Shown here: positions 23,774 to 32,323 of the stretch, piece after piece | Layout: each line of letters opens with the position of its first letter | Position numbering within the stretch: the stretch's first letter is position 1 | NCBI GenBank assembly: GCA_946500295.1 | Contig: CAMMVF010000013.1 | Span: forward strand, 1 to 64,000 | Reading direction: 5' to 3' | Source: an uncultured Clostridia bacterium | Lineage (GTDB): Bacteria; Bacillota; Clostridia; Oscillospirales; Acutalibacteraceae | DNA length: 64,000 nt | Made by a program: the position numbers and the translations under genes | The notes under the pieces: generated by a model | The model's database searches: none | Told to the model about the DNA's origin: nothing | The model's input: the letters and a program-made list of their open reading frames with translations, nothing else

Positions 23774-24928
23774 ATGAGACTTTCGGCGAGGAAAAGACTG
23801 GTTGCAGCGGCGGTAGCGCTCTTGCTCTCGGTTCAGCTGTTTATTTTAAGCGCATGCTCAGAGGATACGCATAAATCTTCGACCGAGCCAACCTCGGCAG
23901 AGCTTACAATAAATCATAATACCGAGCCTGCCACCGAGGCGGCAAGCGAATCAGCTGAAACCCTCCAAAAACGTCTCAGCTTGACTTCTCAGGTTGAGGA
24001 GTATATGGCAAATTACGACTTTTCCGGCTCGATTTTAATTTCCGTAGACGGTGATACGCTTTGCGAGTATTCCCGTGGTTTTGCGGATAAGGCAAATGCC
24101 ACGCCGAATACTCCAAGCACGAGGATTGAGATTGGCTCGATGACCAAGCAGTTCACCGCAGCCGCCATACTAATGCTTCAGGAGCAGGGAAGGCTGAATG
24201 TTTTGGATACTGTCGATGAATATATTCCCGAGTACGATTTCGGTGGGGAGATGACGGTTGAAAACCTGCTGAATATGACCTCCGGAATTCCCGATTTTTT
24301 AAACTCCATGCTGTATCTCGACGCCATTGAAGAGATAGATTTGATGGAGCCGACAAACTTCAACGAGGTTTTGGAGTTTGCAAATTATAACGGGCTGGAA
24401 TTTACCCCCGGCACCTCCTTTCAGTACTCCAACACCAACTATCTTATTCTCGGCGAGATAGTAGCAAGGCTTAGCGGCTCAAGCTACGAAACCTTTGTTG
24501 AGGAAAATATACTGAAGCCGCTCGGAATGAGCAATACTTCAATGAATATGAACAGCGCCGACGCCGTGGGATATTTGGCAGACGGCAGTGAGGGCGATAC
24601 TGCCGACACCACATATTTCGGAGCGGCGGGAGAGATGGTATCCACCGTAGGGGATATAAATCTGTGGTTGTGCGCCCTTACCGAGGGAAAGGTCTTGAGC
24701 GAGTCGTCGTTAAATCAAATGCTCAGCAACACCGCCATGGGTTACGGCTACGGCTGGTTTATCGTTGAGGATAACTATTACTGGCACACCGGTCAGTCGA
24801 TGTCGTGTTATACCATGGACTTGATGAGCGCAGATTTCAGGGTTAAGGTTGTTGTGCTCTCCAATGTAGATGACGAAAACGTAGAGACTATCTGTGTTGA
24901 TTTGTACAACATGGCTGAGGATTATTAA
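23774..24928 (+). CDS. Serine hydrolase lipoprotein, class C beta-lactamase/DD-peptidase fold
   Basis: This 384-residue exported protein has a lipobox (LFILSAC, about residue 27) and a Ser/Thr/Glu-rich spacer. The penicillin-binding fold shows SxxK in GSMTKQFTA (about S122-K125), YxN in YSNTNY and the HxG-type third motif WHTGQS. Such enzymes act on D-Ala peptides, esters or beta-lactams, and the substrate cannot be told. It has its own ribosome site (ggaggtaatct). ispD follows 11 bp later and may share the transcript. Confidence 0.88.
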   Translation: MRLSARKRLVAAAVALLLSVQLFILSACSEDTHKSSTEPTSAELTINHNTEPATEAASESAETLQKRLSLTSQVEEYMANYDFSGSILISVDGDTLCEYSRGFADKANATPNTPSTRIEIGSMTKQFTAAAILMLQEQGRLNVLDTVDEYIPEYDFGGEMTVENLLNMTSGIPDFLNSMLYLDAIEEIDLMEPTNFNEVLEFANYNGLEFTPGTSFQYSNTNYLILGEIVARLSGSSYETFVEENILKPLGMSNTSMNMNSADAVGYLADGSEGDTADTTYFGAAGEMVSTVGDINLWLCALTEGKVLSESSLNQMLSNTAMGYGYGWFIVEDNYYWHTGQSMSCYTMDLMSADFRVKVVVLSNVDDENVETICVDLYNMAEDY

Positions 24929-24939
24929 AAGAGGTAAAA

Positions 24940-25638
24940 ATGAATTTATCTGTAATTATACCAGCTGCCGGTCAGTCGAGCAGAATGAACTCGGCTGTGA
25001 GCAAGCAGCTTATGAAAATAAACGGGGTAGAGGTGCTTGCGCTCACAGTGCAGGCTTTTGAAAGCCTTGATATAGTCAAGGAAATTATCATAGTCTGTAG
25101 GGAGTCCGAGAAAGCGGAATTTATAAAGCTTATGAAAAAGTATAATATTACCAAGCTCAAGGCCTTTGTAAACGGAGGAGAGACAAGACAGCGCTCGGTG
25201 CTGAATTCGCTCGAGTATATCTCCGATGACTGCGACTATATAGCAGTGCACGATGGCGCACGTCCGCTGGTAAGCCCCGAGCTTATCGAAAATACCGCAA
25301 AATACGCCGAACTGCACGGTGCAGCCGCACCGGGGATTCCTGTAAAGGACACGATAAAGATAGTAGATGCGCAGGGCTTTGTCAGTTCAACCCCAAACCG
25401 CCCAAGCCTGAGGGCGATACAAACGCCGCAGATTTTTTTAAAGAAAAATTATCTCAAGGCGGCTCAGACTGCGATTAACAGCGCAGCGGAATACACTGAC
25501 GACTGCGCCATGCTCGAAGCGGCGGGCTACAGGGTATATATATGTGAGGGCAGTATAAGCAATATAAAGATAACGACGGCGGAGGATATAGTATTCGCCG
25601 AAAGGCTTAAGGAGGCGGGAACATTAAAAAGTCAGTAA
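24940..25638 (+). CDS. ispD: 2-C-methyl-D-erythritol 4-phosphate cytidylyltransferase
   Basis: This 232-residue nucleotidyltransferase of the MEP isoprenoid pathway forms CDP-methylerythritol. Signatures are IIPAAGQSSRMNSAVSKQL, the VHDGARPLV box, GIPVKDTIK, RAIQTPQIF and YTDDCAMLEAAGY. The start ATG follows aagaggtaaaa. ispF, its usual neighbour, lies 360 bp away and is separated by repeat remnants. Confidence 0.96.
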   Translation: MNLSVIIPAAGQSSRMNSAVSKQLMKINGVEVLALTVQAFESLDIVKEIIIVCRESEKAEFIKLMKKYNITKLKAFVNGGETRQRSVLNSLEYISDDCDYIAVHDGARPLVSPELIENTAKYAELHGAAAPGIPVKDTIKIVDAQGFVSSTPNRPSLRAIQTPQIFLKKNYLKAAQTAINSAAEYTDDCAMLEAAGYRVYICEGSISNIKITTAEDIVFAERLKEAGTLKSQ

Positions 25639-25742
25639 GCAAGCCAGAAAACGCACAAATTTCAGCTTCGCAGAGATTAAAATAAGAGCAGTTAAATGTA
25701 TGGAGTGAAAATTTCGCTTGAGCCTTTTTAAAGGCTCACGGA

Positions 25743-25892
25743 TTCCAAAGGCAGAGCCTTTGGTCGCTGCAGCGGCAGCGAAATCCCCCTGCGTTTAAGC
25801 GCTCGGCAGGGGGTGAATTTTTCGCCCGTGGCGAAAAAGAGGGGGAAGCCTGCAAGAGAGGCTTCCCCATGAAATGGGTTGTTAATGCGACA
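25743..25892 (-). repeat. TIR element, truncated reversed copy
   Basis: Read on the minus strand, it runs from tgtcgcattaac through the gggaagcctctcttgcaggc hairpin and ttcacccctgccgagcgctt to the aaaggctctgcc block. It lacks the right half that the two full copies carry (52789-53285 and 60683-61091). Confidence 0.8.
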
Positions 25893-25986
25893 ACTCGAAA
25901 CCCGGAGGAACAAAACTCCCCTGCGACGGTTGCAATCGTCGCAGGCGTGATCAAACGAGTTTGTCACACAGGATAAGATTTAAATT
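25893..25986 (+). repeat. Hairpin-string repeat, partial copy
   Basis: It carries the second half of the element: a cggaggaacaaaactcc hairpin, gcgacggttgcaatcgtcgc, tgatcaaacgagtttgtca and the end gatttaaat. It joins the TIR element directly. Confidence 0.7.
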
Positions 25987-26000
25987 TTTAGGAGATTATG

Positions 26001-26501
26001 ATGAGTATTAGAATTGGTCACGGCTATGACGTTCACCGTTTGGCGGAAAACAGGGATTTGATAATCGGCGGAGTGAAAATTCCGTATGAGCTTGGGCTTT
26101 TGGGTCACTCCGATGCCGATGTGCTCCTGCACGCCGTCAGCGACGCTCTGCTGGGCGCCGCCGCACTGGGGGATATAGGCAGGCATTTCCCCGACACTTC
26201 CGATGAATTTAAGGGGGCGGACAGTATGGAGCTTTTGCGCCGAGTTGTTTCAATGCTTGCCGATAGGGGCTGCCACACCGTAAATATAGACTGCACGGTG
26301 ATAGCGCAAAAGCCGAAGCTTGCGCCGTATATCGAGCAGATGAAGGAAAATATTGCGGCGGCCTGCGGCACAGCTCCCGATATGGTGAATGTGAAGGCGA
26401 CTACCGAGGAGGGGCTGGGCTTTACCGGGCAGATGCAGGGTATATCGGCTCATGCGGTGTGCATAATAGAGCAGACGCATCCCCTCGACAGGAAGGGTTA
26501 A
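26001..26501 (+). CDS. ispF: 2-C-methyl-D-erythritol 2,4-cyclodiphosphate synthase
   Basis: This 166-residue MEP-pathway enzyme closes the cyclodiphosphate ring. The metal-binding DxH is in [11 protein letters not shown], and [31 protein letters not shown] and the [15 protein letters not shown] motif are intact. Two ATG codons lie in a row at 25998 and 26001; the second has better spacing (6 bp) from taggag. It follows ispD in the pathway and on the strand. Confidence 0.96.
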   Translation: MSIRIGHGYDVHRLAENRDLIIGGVKIPYELGLLGHSDADVLLHAVSDALLGAAALGDIGRHFPDTSDEFKGADSMELLRRVVSMLADRGCHTVNIDCTVIAQKPKLAPYIEQMKENIAAACGTAPDMVNVKATTEEGLGFTGQMQGISAHAVCIIEQTHPLDRKG

Positions 26502-26544
26502 ATTTTCCCTTATTCATTTGGTAAAATGCACTTGAGGCGACCGA

Positions 26545-26573
26545 TTGACACGGCAATATAATTGTGATAAAAT
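26545..26573 (+). promoter_or_regulatory. Promoter of smpB
   Basis: TTGACA (26545-26550) and TAAAAT (26568-26573) are 17 bp apart. The smpB start follows 25 bp later, so the leader is short. Confidence 0.8.
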
Positions 26574-26597
26574 CATGAAATAGTCGGAGGCGAGAAA

Positions 26598-27062
26598 ATG
26601 GCAAAGGAAAGCACAAAGACAATAGCACAGAATAAAAAAGCATACCACGAGTATTTTGTCATTGAGAGCCTCGAGGCGGGGATAGAGCTATGCGGCACGG
26701 AGGTAAAATCCCTCAGAGCCGGCAGGGTGAATCTCAAGGACAGCTGGTGTTCGGTGGACGGGGGAGAGATCTTCGTCAACGGTATGCACATCAGCCCCTA
26801 CGAACAGGGCAATATCTTCAACCGAAACCCGATGAGGGTGCGCAGGCTGCTTTTGCACAAGCGTGAGATAATGCGGCTGTTCGGGCAGGTCAAGCAGGGC
26901 GGACTGACGTTGATTCCGCTTTCGCTGTACTTTAAGGGCTCCAGAGTCAAGCTCCAGCTCGGGCTTTGCAAGGGCAAAAAGCTCTATGATAAGAGAGCAG
27001 ACATAGCCAAAAAGGACGCAAAGCGCACGATGGAAAGGGCGCTCAAGGAGCAAAACAGGTAG
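26598..27062 (+). CDS. smpB: SsrA-binding protein SmpB
   Basis: This 154-residue protein binds the tRNA-like part of tmRNA and delivers it to stalled ribosomes. It has the family motifs [51 protein letters not shown] and the basic C-terminal tail [19 protein letters not shown]. It lies 201 bp before ssrA on the same strand, the usual pairing for trans-translation. Confidence 0.97.
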   Translation: MAKESTKTIAQNKKAYHEYFVIESLEAGIELCGTEVKSLRAGRVNLKDSWCSVDGGEIFVNGMHISPYEQGNIFNRNPMRVRRLLLHKREIMRLFGQVKQGGLTLIPLSLYFKGSRVKLQLGLCKGKKLYDKRADIAKKDAKRTMERALKEQNR

Positions 27063-27263
27063 TACGGCTGAGACTGTTCAGGTGTAAAGACGTGTGAGCA
27101 GACAGCTCGGCTGAGCAAAATTTTTGCAACTTGCAGGTGTTATTACCTTGTTTCAACGAACAATAACCATATCAGTACAAACTCAGGCGAAGCGCCTAAG
27201 AATCCGGGAGTATCTGTAACGGTTAGATTTAGATCTTTCACAGCAGATACGACCTTATTACAT

Positions 27264-27614
27264 GGGGATGTAAAGGTTTCGACGGGGGCTGTAAGCCCTG
27301 GTAAGCGAGCAGCGGTGCGGAACCGCTTTAAAATCCGCAACTTTAAAAAATAAACGACAATAATAAATTTGTTGCACAAGCTGCTTAATTAAGCAGCCGT
27401 TCTTACCGGGAGTACCGCGGCTCGGCTAAGAGCGTCATTTAGCGGTGAACGTGAACCGGCAAGCGCCCTGTACCCGGTCATGATTTAAGGGCTGCCTGAT
27501 GCTGTAGCTTGTTGATGGGCGACGGCAGCGGGGAGAAAAAAGCATCAACTACGCTCGTAGAAAGCCTTGGTAAGCGGCTTTCGGACAGGGGTTCGATTCC
27601 CCTCATCTCCACCA
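27264..27614 (+). ncRNA. ssrA: Transfer-messenger RNA
   Basis: The 5' end ggggatgtaaaggtttcgac and the 3' end ggttcgattcccctcatctc plus CACCA form the tRNA-like domain; ggggatg pairs with catctcc, and CCA is encoded (27612-27614). The tag frame ends GAC AAT AAT AAA TTT GTT GCA CAA GCT GCT TAA (27356-27388), giving ...DNNKFVAQAA. An in-frame TAA at 27344-27346 means the resume codon must follow it, but its exact place is uncertain. The tag ends AQAA rather than the more common ALAA. The island begins just beyond the 3' end. Confidence 0.95.
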
Positions 27615-27688
27615 AATGGGTATTGGACGAACACTTATTTTTTCAGCGGCGGTTTCGCCGTGAAATGTTCGCTCTGATACCAAACAAG

Positions 27689-27729
27689 AAAGCACCGTCT
27701 TAGGACTTTAGTCTTAAGACGGTGCTTTT
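27689..27729 (+). terminator. Hairpin terminator left of tnpV
   Basis: The stem aaagcaccgtctta/taagacggtgctttt with a T run is near-duplicated at 28222-28263, so the tnpV remnant lies between two related hairpins. A further imperfect inverted repeat (ggtatt...gaaca and tgttc...gatacc, 27617-27680) lies between tmRNA and this hairpin. Confidence 0.8.
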
Positions 27730-27812
27730 GTCATATATGGAATCGGCACATTGGTATGATCCGTTGTCCTTCTGTAAAATGAAATCATACTAAAATACAG
27801 GAGGATACTATA

Positions 27813-28187
27813 ATGGAAAAATCATTATTCGAGCAAATGGGTGGCAAATACGAACAGCAGGGAGATTATCTGCTTCCAAACTTGATAGTTCCCGAAGAAG
27901 AACAGAAAGCTATCGGTATTTGGGGACAACGGCACGCCCGGTATTTGAAGCAGCGCCATAAAATTTTGTATTTCAATCTACTGACAAGCGGAAAGCTGAA
28001 CAGCTACCTTGCCAGCATTGATGAACAGGCAGAAGATATGCTTTCTTGATTGGTAAAACAAATGGCTGAGAAACAAGGCATAACCGAGCAGCTAAAGGAA
28101 ACCAACCAAATGCTATGGGTAGGAAGAATAAACGCTTGCCGCAACGCGGCTGCAGAGATTGTGAACAACGAGTTGATATTCGCATAA
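27813..28187 (+). pseudogene. tnpV: TnpV-like transposon protein, broken by an in-frame stop
   Basis: Read through, the frame gives 124 residues with the TnpV pattern seen in mobilisable Firmicutes elements: MGGKYEQQGDYLLPNL, WGQRHARYLKQRHKILYFNLL, LNSYLASIDEQAEDM, then LVKQMAEKQGITEQLK and QMLWVGRINACRNAAAEIV. A TGA at 28047-28049 stands where CGA (Arg) would be expected, so a single C-to-T change stops the protein at residue 78. The ribosome site is caggaggatactat. TnpV function is poorly defined; its presence marks the left part of the island. Confidence 0.8.
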
Positions 28188-28221
28188 ATTTCAGAAGCTC
28201 AGTCAGTCTGATTTAATACAG

Positions 28222-28263
28222 AAAGCACCGCCTTAGATTTGAAAGTCTAAGGCGGTGCTTTTT
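28222..28263 (+). terminator. Hairpin terminator right of tnpV
   Basis: The stem aaagcaccgccttaga/tctaaggcggtgcttttt is close in sequence to the hairpin at 27689-27729. Confidence 0.85.
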
Positions 28264-28327
28264 GCGTCATAAACCGCTACAACGGCATTATCTTCTGTTG
28301 GAAGATAATGCTCTGTCGTATGTGTTC

Positions 28328-28561
28328 CTATTTGTTTTCCGTACTGTCTCCGTGGAGAATCCAGTCTGCATCATAGCCAAATTCAAGGGCGATCAGCTTA
28401 GCGAGGGAGGGAGAAATGGTTTTATTTTGTTCCGTATCCGGCCGGCTGTTGCCCGTAAGGATATACACATAGTTCACGGTAATACCAAGTCTGCGGGCAA
28501 ACTCGGTTTTGGATATGTTCTGTTCGGATATAATTTGATTCAATCTGTTTGACAGTGCCAT
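28328..28561 (-). CDS. XRE-family helix-turn-helix protein
   Basis: The 77-residue protein is almost only a lambda-repressor-like DNA-binding domain (ISKTEFARRLGITVNYVYIL, then a second helix pair). It starts behind aagggggaacggtgaa. It is the last gene of a minus-strand operon with the membrane LuxR regulator (14 bp upstream) and the binding lipoprotein. It may regulate the operon or the island; the target is not known. Confidence 0.85.
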   Translation of the reverse strand: MALSNRLNQIISEQNISKTEFARRLGITVNYVYILTGNSRPDTEQNKTISPSLAKLIALEFGYDADWILHGDSTENK

Positions 28562-28575
28562 TTCACCGTTCCCCC

Positions 28576-30204
28576 TTAATTCTCATTGTTTTGCTGCATT
28601 ATAGCGGCATAGAGCAAAAGCTGTTTCAGCGAAGTAACATTCAGCTTGGAATAGATATTGCGGTTGTGGAAACGAATGGTTGTTTCCTTTACGCCGGTAA
28701 GTTCCGCAATTTCCTTAACCGATTTACCTGCCAAATAGTAATCGAGTATTTGCTTTTCCGTTGGCGTTAAGGTCTTGATACCGATAAGAAAAGCACTGTA
28801 ATTATCCGGATCAACATCATTTCTACGGGATCGGGTTAAACGGTGCAGCTGAGACTGTGCTTCCTCAAGCTCGCTCTGTGCGGCATCATATTTCTGCTGT
28901 GCTTCCTGATAGATGACAGCTGCCGCCGCCAGCTCACTTTGTACTGCGGACAGATCTTCGTCCTTCTTGGCAAGATAGGCAAACAGGTCGTTAATCTCCG
29001 GTATCGGCGAAGGTTCTTCGCTCCAAGTGTCGTGCTTGATATGCTCCAGCCCTTTGAGGATCGGGGAAAGATACCGCTTGCTGAAGAACAGACAGCAGCT
29101 CACCGAAAAGAAAAGCAAAAGGGTGATCAGCAAAACAAACTGCACAATGCTCTTGATGACCGCAGAACTATAATCGCTCTGCGGAATCATAACCGCCAGA
29201 GTAAACGGCGCGTTGTTCGGCGTCAGGGTAATTTCCTTAACTATACCGATAAAAGACTGACTGCCGCCGGAAATTTTGGAAAGCTTTCCCGGTATACCGG
29301 ACACTTGTATGTTTCCGGAAAGAGGCTCCACATAGTTATCCTGACCGCTGCAGGCAAGACCTGTTGGAATGTATGTATCATCCTTGCACGACAAGAGCAT
29401 ACAGGACAGGCGCTTCTCTGCGGCAGGCTGTGCGTGGTAGGTCGTGAAGTAATCGGCACTGACTTCGTAACCGCAAACACCGTAAAAGGTGCCGGCACTG
29501 CCCACGATCGGCACAGCCAAAAATACCACTTCATCCGATGTGCCTGCAAGGGTAAAACTGTCAGTCAGCATGTAGGACTGATTCATCGGCAGCTTGGCAT
29601 TGGCTACCACTTTATCATAGTCCGAGAACAAATCGGTGCGAAATTCCAGCCGCCATTTGCGGTGAGGCATAACATTATTTGATTTGCCAAGGGAGGCGAT
29701 GCCGCGGAACAAGACCATATCATCATCATTCTGATAGCGGTTGTGATGCAGGTATAAGCCCGTTCTGGAAAAGGCGGCGTCTTCCACCTGGCTGTTGACG
29801 GTGGCATCCAGCATCACAAAAATGCCGGAACAGTTGTGGTATTGCAGCTTTTGGCTGAGCTGACCAAGCAGCACGGACTGCACCTGTTCGATTTTTTCAG
29901 GATTATCGGTGAGGTTCTTGAAGTTTGCTCCGCTGATCTCGCTGTCCGACTCAATGAAATCGCTGATGTGGCTGGAAAGGTCAATGCTGCTTGCCGCCAA
30001 AGAATTAAAATAATCGGACATATCCTTCTCAAACGCTTCCATTTGGAAATCAAGAGAGTTCTGTATGTTCTTTTCCGCACTGTCGAAACGCCCGATCACC
30101 ATAATACCCGCAAACAGAGCAAATATGATAATCAATGCCAATATGATCATATAGACAATCAGTTTTTTCTGCATTGTCCATTTCGTGTTAAGCAAACGCT
30201 TCAT
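28576..30204 (-). CDS. Membrane-bound sensor with extracellular domain, coiled coil and LuxR-type DNA-binding end
   Basis: This 542-residue single-protein sensor has membrane helices near residues 15-38 and 345-370, with about 300 extracellular residues of dCache/PAS-like character (FYGVCGYEVSADYFTTY). A long cytoplasmic coiled coil follows (about 410-460, rich in Ala, Glu, Gln). The C-terminal LuxR/GerE helix-turn-helix is LTPTEKQILDYYLAGKSVKE with AELTGVKETTIRFHNRNIYSKL. So an outside signal would act on DNA bound at the membrane, without a kinase. The gene starts 2 bp after the stop of the substrate-binding lipoprotein, which suggests that the lipoprotein presents the ligand. Confidence 0.87.
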   Translation of the reverse strand: MKRLLNTKWTMQKKLIVYMIILALIIIFALFAGIMVIGRFDSAEKNIQNSLDFQMEAFEKDMSDYFNSLAASSIDLSSHISDFIESDSEISGANFKNLTDNPEKIEQVQSVLLGQLSQKLQYHNCSGIFVMLDATVNSQVEDAAFSRTGLYLHHNRYQNDDDMVLFRGIASLGKSNNVMPHRKWRLEFRTDLFSDYDKVVANAKLPMNQSYMLTDSFTLAGTSDEVVFLAVPIVGSAGTFYGVCGYEVSADYFTTYHAQPAAEKRLSCMLLSCKDDTYIPTGLACSGQDNYVEPLSGNIQVSGIPGKLSKISGGSQSFIGIVKEITLTPNNAPFTLAVMIPQSDYSSAVIKSIVQFVLLITLLLFFSVSCCLFFSKRYLSPILKGLEHIKHDTWSEEPSPIPEINDLFAYLAKKDEDLSAVQSELAAAAVIYQEAQQKYDAAQSELEEAQSQLHRLTRSRRNDVDPDNYSAFLIGIKTLTPTEKQILDYYLAGKSVKEIAELTGVKETTIRFHNRNIYSKLNVTSLKQLLLYAAIMQQNNEN

Positions 30205-30206
30205 CT

Positions 30207-31547
30207 TCAGTCACCGCCTTTGCTTATCTCAAGAAACAGATCCCATGTTTCCTCAGCCAAAAGGGCGGCATCCTCACCGCTGTCCGCTCGTTCCTGTAAG
30301 GCAGGACAAAGTTTTTTCAGTGCGGGATAGAGCGCTTCCACATAGTTATAGTAGTTGGTGAACTCCGGACGAATGGTAAGGGTGTATTCTTTGCGCATGG
30401 TCTTCACGGCAGAAAACAGCTCCTTGTGTGCGGGGCTTGGAAATTCGTAGCCGTCAATGGCTTCAAAAGCGGAATCGTGTACCGGCATATAGCCCGATTC
30501 CACTACAAAATCCAGATTGCGCTCACCCTCGGTCAGCCAGCGCAGGAAAATCGCCGCCGCTTCCGCTTTTGCCTCAGTCGTCTTATAGGCAGAGAACCCC
30601 GTTCCGGTCACCGGCATAAACTGCTCGCCGCTTCCTGTCTTCGGCAGCGGAAGCACCTTCAGATTCATTTTTTCAGATGTGTTGTCGGGATAGGTCACAG
30701 TATCATTGTAATAGTTGATAGCAGCGGAAGAACCGACACCGGCAGCAACCTCGCCGGTCATAATCTGCGTATTGGCATATTTATCCGAAACCACAATATG
30801 CCCCTTGGCTAAAGGCACGGCAAACTTCATCCAGGAAGCCTTCAAATTCGGGTCTGAGGTGTCGTACCAGTCCGCGTCGTTATAGACAGGCTCGTGCCCC
30901 GACGCCAGCATATCGTATTCCACATTCTGGATCAGATAGTCAAAGGCGCAGAAAGACTTTCCGCCCGACCACTCGTAATACTTGGCGGCAACCTCAAAAA
31001 AGCCCTCCCAGGTATCCAGCATCTCATAACTTACGCCTGTATCCTTCGCAAAACGATAAAACAGCGAATCGTTAATAAACAGTGCACGGGTAGAGCGGGA
31101 CACAGGGAACACCGCAAGATGTCCGTCAATGGTACCGTCATTCACAAATTCCTGCACATACTGCGACAGTTCTTCCTCGGAAAAATAGTCGTTGAAATCC
31201 ACCAAATTCTCCGCGCCTAAATTCAAAACGGTATCCGGGCGTGAAGAAAACAGGTCGGGCATACTCGGTGCACCGGGCGCGCCCTCTTTAGCCGCCAGAA
31301 GCTGATTTTTCAGATCCGGCGTGGTCATCATATTGGTAACCTTAATGACGATTCCCTTCTCCTTACCCACGGTGGCATTAAATTCCTGCACCAGTTGGTT
31401 TAAGGGAGAATCGGTCTGCTCTCCGTAGATATGCCACATGGACAGCGTAACAGGCTTTTTCGGATTCAATTTTGAATCGTCTGAGCATCCCGTCATGCAC
31501 GAAAAAAGTATGACGAGTGCCAGCAAGCATAAAAATATCTTTTTCAT
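30207..31547 (-). CDS. Extracellular solute-binding lipoprotein, sugar ABC type (family 1)
   Basis: This 446-residue protein has a signal peptide with lipobox (LFSCMTGCSDD, Cys about 21) and the family 1 binding-protein pattern: TLSMWHIYGEQ, PDLFSSRPDTVLNLG, a VPVTGTGFSAYK-like hinge and AAIFLRWLTEGERNLDFVVESGYMPVH. No permease or ATPase genes are near. Together with the adjacent membrane LuxR sensor it more likely senses than transports. The ribosome site is gaggagga. The gene opens the three-gene minus-strand operon and lies just after a run of 12-bp direct repeats. Confidence 0.9.
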   Translation of the reverse strand: MKKIFLCLLALVILFSCMTGCSDDSKLNPKKPVTLSMWHIYGEQTDSPLNQLVQEFNATVGKEKGIVIKVTNMMTTPDLKNQLLAAKEGAPGAPSMPDLFSSRPDTVLNLGAENLVDFNDYFSEEELSQYVQEFVNDGTIDGHLAVFPVSRSTRALFINDSLFYRFAKDTGVSYEMLDTWEGFFEVAAKYYEWSGGKSFCAFDYLIQNVEYDMLASGHEPVYNDADWYDTSDPNLKASWMKFAVPLAKGHIVVSDKYANTQIMTGEVAAGVGSSAAINYYNDTVTYPDNTSEKMNLKVLPLPKTGSGEQFMPVTGTGFSAYKTTEAKAEAAAIFLRWLTEGERNLDFVVESGYMPVHDSAFEAIDGYEFPSPAHKELFSAVKTMRKEYTLTIRPEFTNYYNYVEALYPALKKLCPALQERADSGEDAALLAEETWDLFLEISKGGD

Positions 31548-31952
31548 GTTTTAAAATCCTCCTCGGCGGCTTTTTTTGCTCAACCTATCAATTTCCCTAT
31601 CAATTTACCTATCAATTTCCCTATCAATTCAAAAAAAAATTTTATTTTTACCTATCAATTCGAGGGTTTTTGACGGGGACAAAATAAGAATCAGTTGGTA
31701 AAATGATATCAGCAAGAATACTTTAAGGAGGGTATAAAGTCTTGCCGTCGCTTATAAATCGGTGAGGGTACCCCTATTTGCAGGAAACACATCTGCAAAA
31801 AAGAACTCTGTCTGCGTGAGGGCGAGTGCAGAGTTCCGCCCCACCTATTATATAAATTATATCACGAATAGTTGACTTAATCAATATAAAATGATGATTC
31901 CCTATTAAAAACCGTAACTCAACTTTTTATCCGAAAGGGAGGCGAAACACAA
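31548..31952. promoter_or_regulatory. Divergent regulatory region with 12-bp direct repeats
   Basis: The gap separates the minus-strand sensor operon from the plus-strand zinc-ribbon operon. It holds four perfectly phased 12-bp repeats (cctatcaattt plus one base, 31584-31631) and a fifth unit at 31650-31660. On the minus strand they read ttgatagg, close upstream of the binding-protein gene. A gaactctg/cagagttc inverted repeat lies at about 31804-31836. I cannot place a convincing -35/-10 pair for either operon. Confidence 0.6.
31584..31631. repeat. Four 12-bp tandem direct repeats
   Basis: The units are cctatcaatttc, cctatcaattta, cctatcaatttc and cctatcaattca, without gaps; cctatcaatt recurs at 31651-31660. 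A 12-bp period and a position 37-84 bp before the binding-protein start codon would suit multiple binding sites for a regulator such as the adjacent LuxR or XRE protein. Confidence 0.85.
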
Positions 31953-32321
31953 ATGGAGGAAAAAAAGACGGCGGCATATAAAATCACTCCGGATACCGGC
32001 GGTAACCGTTATCGTTTTTACTGTGACGTTTCAGGAGCACTGGTGTGTATCACATCGCCTTATCACGCGGATACACCCGAAGAGGAGCTGATGCTTGCGT
32101 GGGAAAAGGAAGGCAGGCAGCATTTTAACCAATGCCGGAAATGCGGCAGATTTATTATCGACGCGGTATATAATCCGGTGGTGTTTGAATGTACCGACTG
32201 CGCTCCCTTTGAGTATGAAACAAGATACTGCAAATTCTGCGGCGCAAAAATCGACGCGGGTGCAGAGGACCGGTTCTGCCCCGTATGCAAACAAAAATTA
32301 CATTATGAAGGGAGTGGATAG
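31953..32321 (+). CDS. Zinc-ribbon protein, first gene of the island cargo operon
   Basis: This 122-residue soluble protein contains cysteine pairs CRKCG (about 62-65), CTDC (about 80-83) and the C-terminal ribbon YCKFCGAKIDAGAEDRFCPV with CxxC. The N-terminal 55 residues have no recognised motif. It starts with ATG behind aaagggaggcg. The next zinc-ribbon gene starts 2 bp after its stop. No enzyme motif is present; such ribbons often mediate protein contacts in SPFH/TPM-type membrane systems. Confidence 0.75.
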   Translation: MEEKKTAAYKITPDTGGNRYRFYCDVSGALVCITSPYHADTPEEELMLAWEKEGRQHFNQCRKCGRFIIDAVYNPVVFECTDCAPFEYETRYCKFCGAKIDAGAEDRFCPVCKQKLHYEGSG

Positions 32322-32323
32322 CT

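Larger units (their letters stand above)
25639..25997. repeat. Repeat-filled gap between ispD and ispF
   Basis: The gap consists of a truncated, reversed copy of the TIR element (25743-25892) joined to a partial copy of the hairpin-string repeat (25893-25986). Apparent frames here on the minus strand (ending in ...SRINNPFHGEASLAGFPLF) come from the repeat and are not genes. Confidence 0.8.

Noticed and set aside
25728-25967. Frames with NPFHGEASLAGFPLFFATGEKF as a possible small protein family
   Set aside because: They map exactly onto the TIR element, recur in all its copies in differing frames, and lack ribosome sites.
27264-27614. Direct repeat of the tmRNA 3' end marking the right island border
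   Set aside because: I looked for ttcgattcccctcatctcc near 47-50 kb and did not find it.
28843-29682. 279-codon plus-strand frame
   Set aside because: It is the reverse shadow of the membrane LuxR gene, with no start site, and its composition is rich in His, Arg and Cys.
31584-31631. CRISPR or iteron origin
   Set aside because: The 12-bp units have no spacers, and no replication gene is adjacent; an operator array is simpler.
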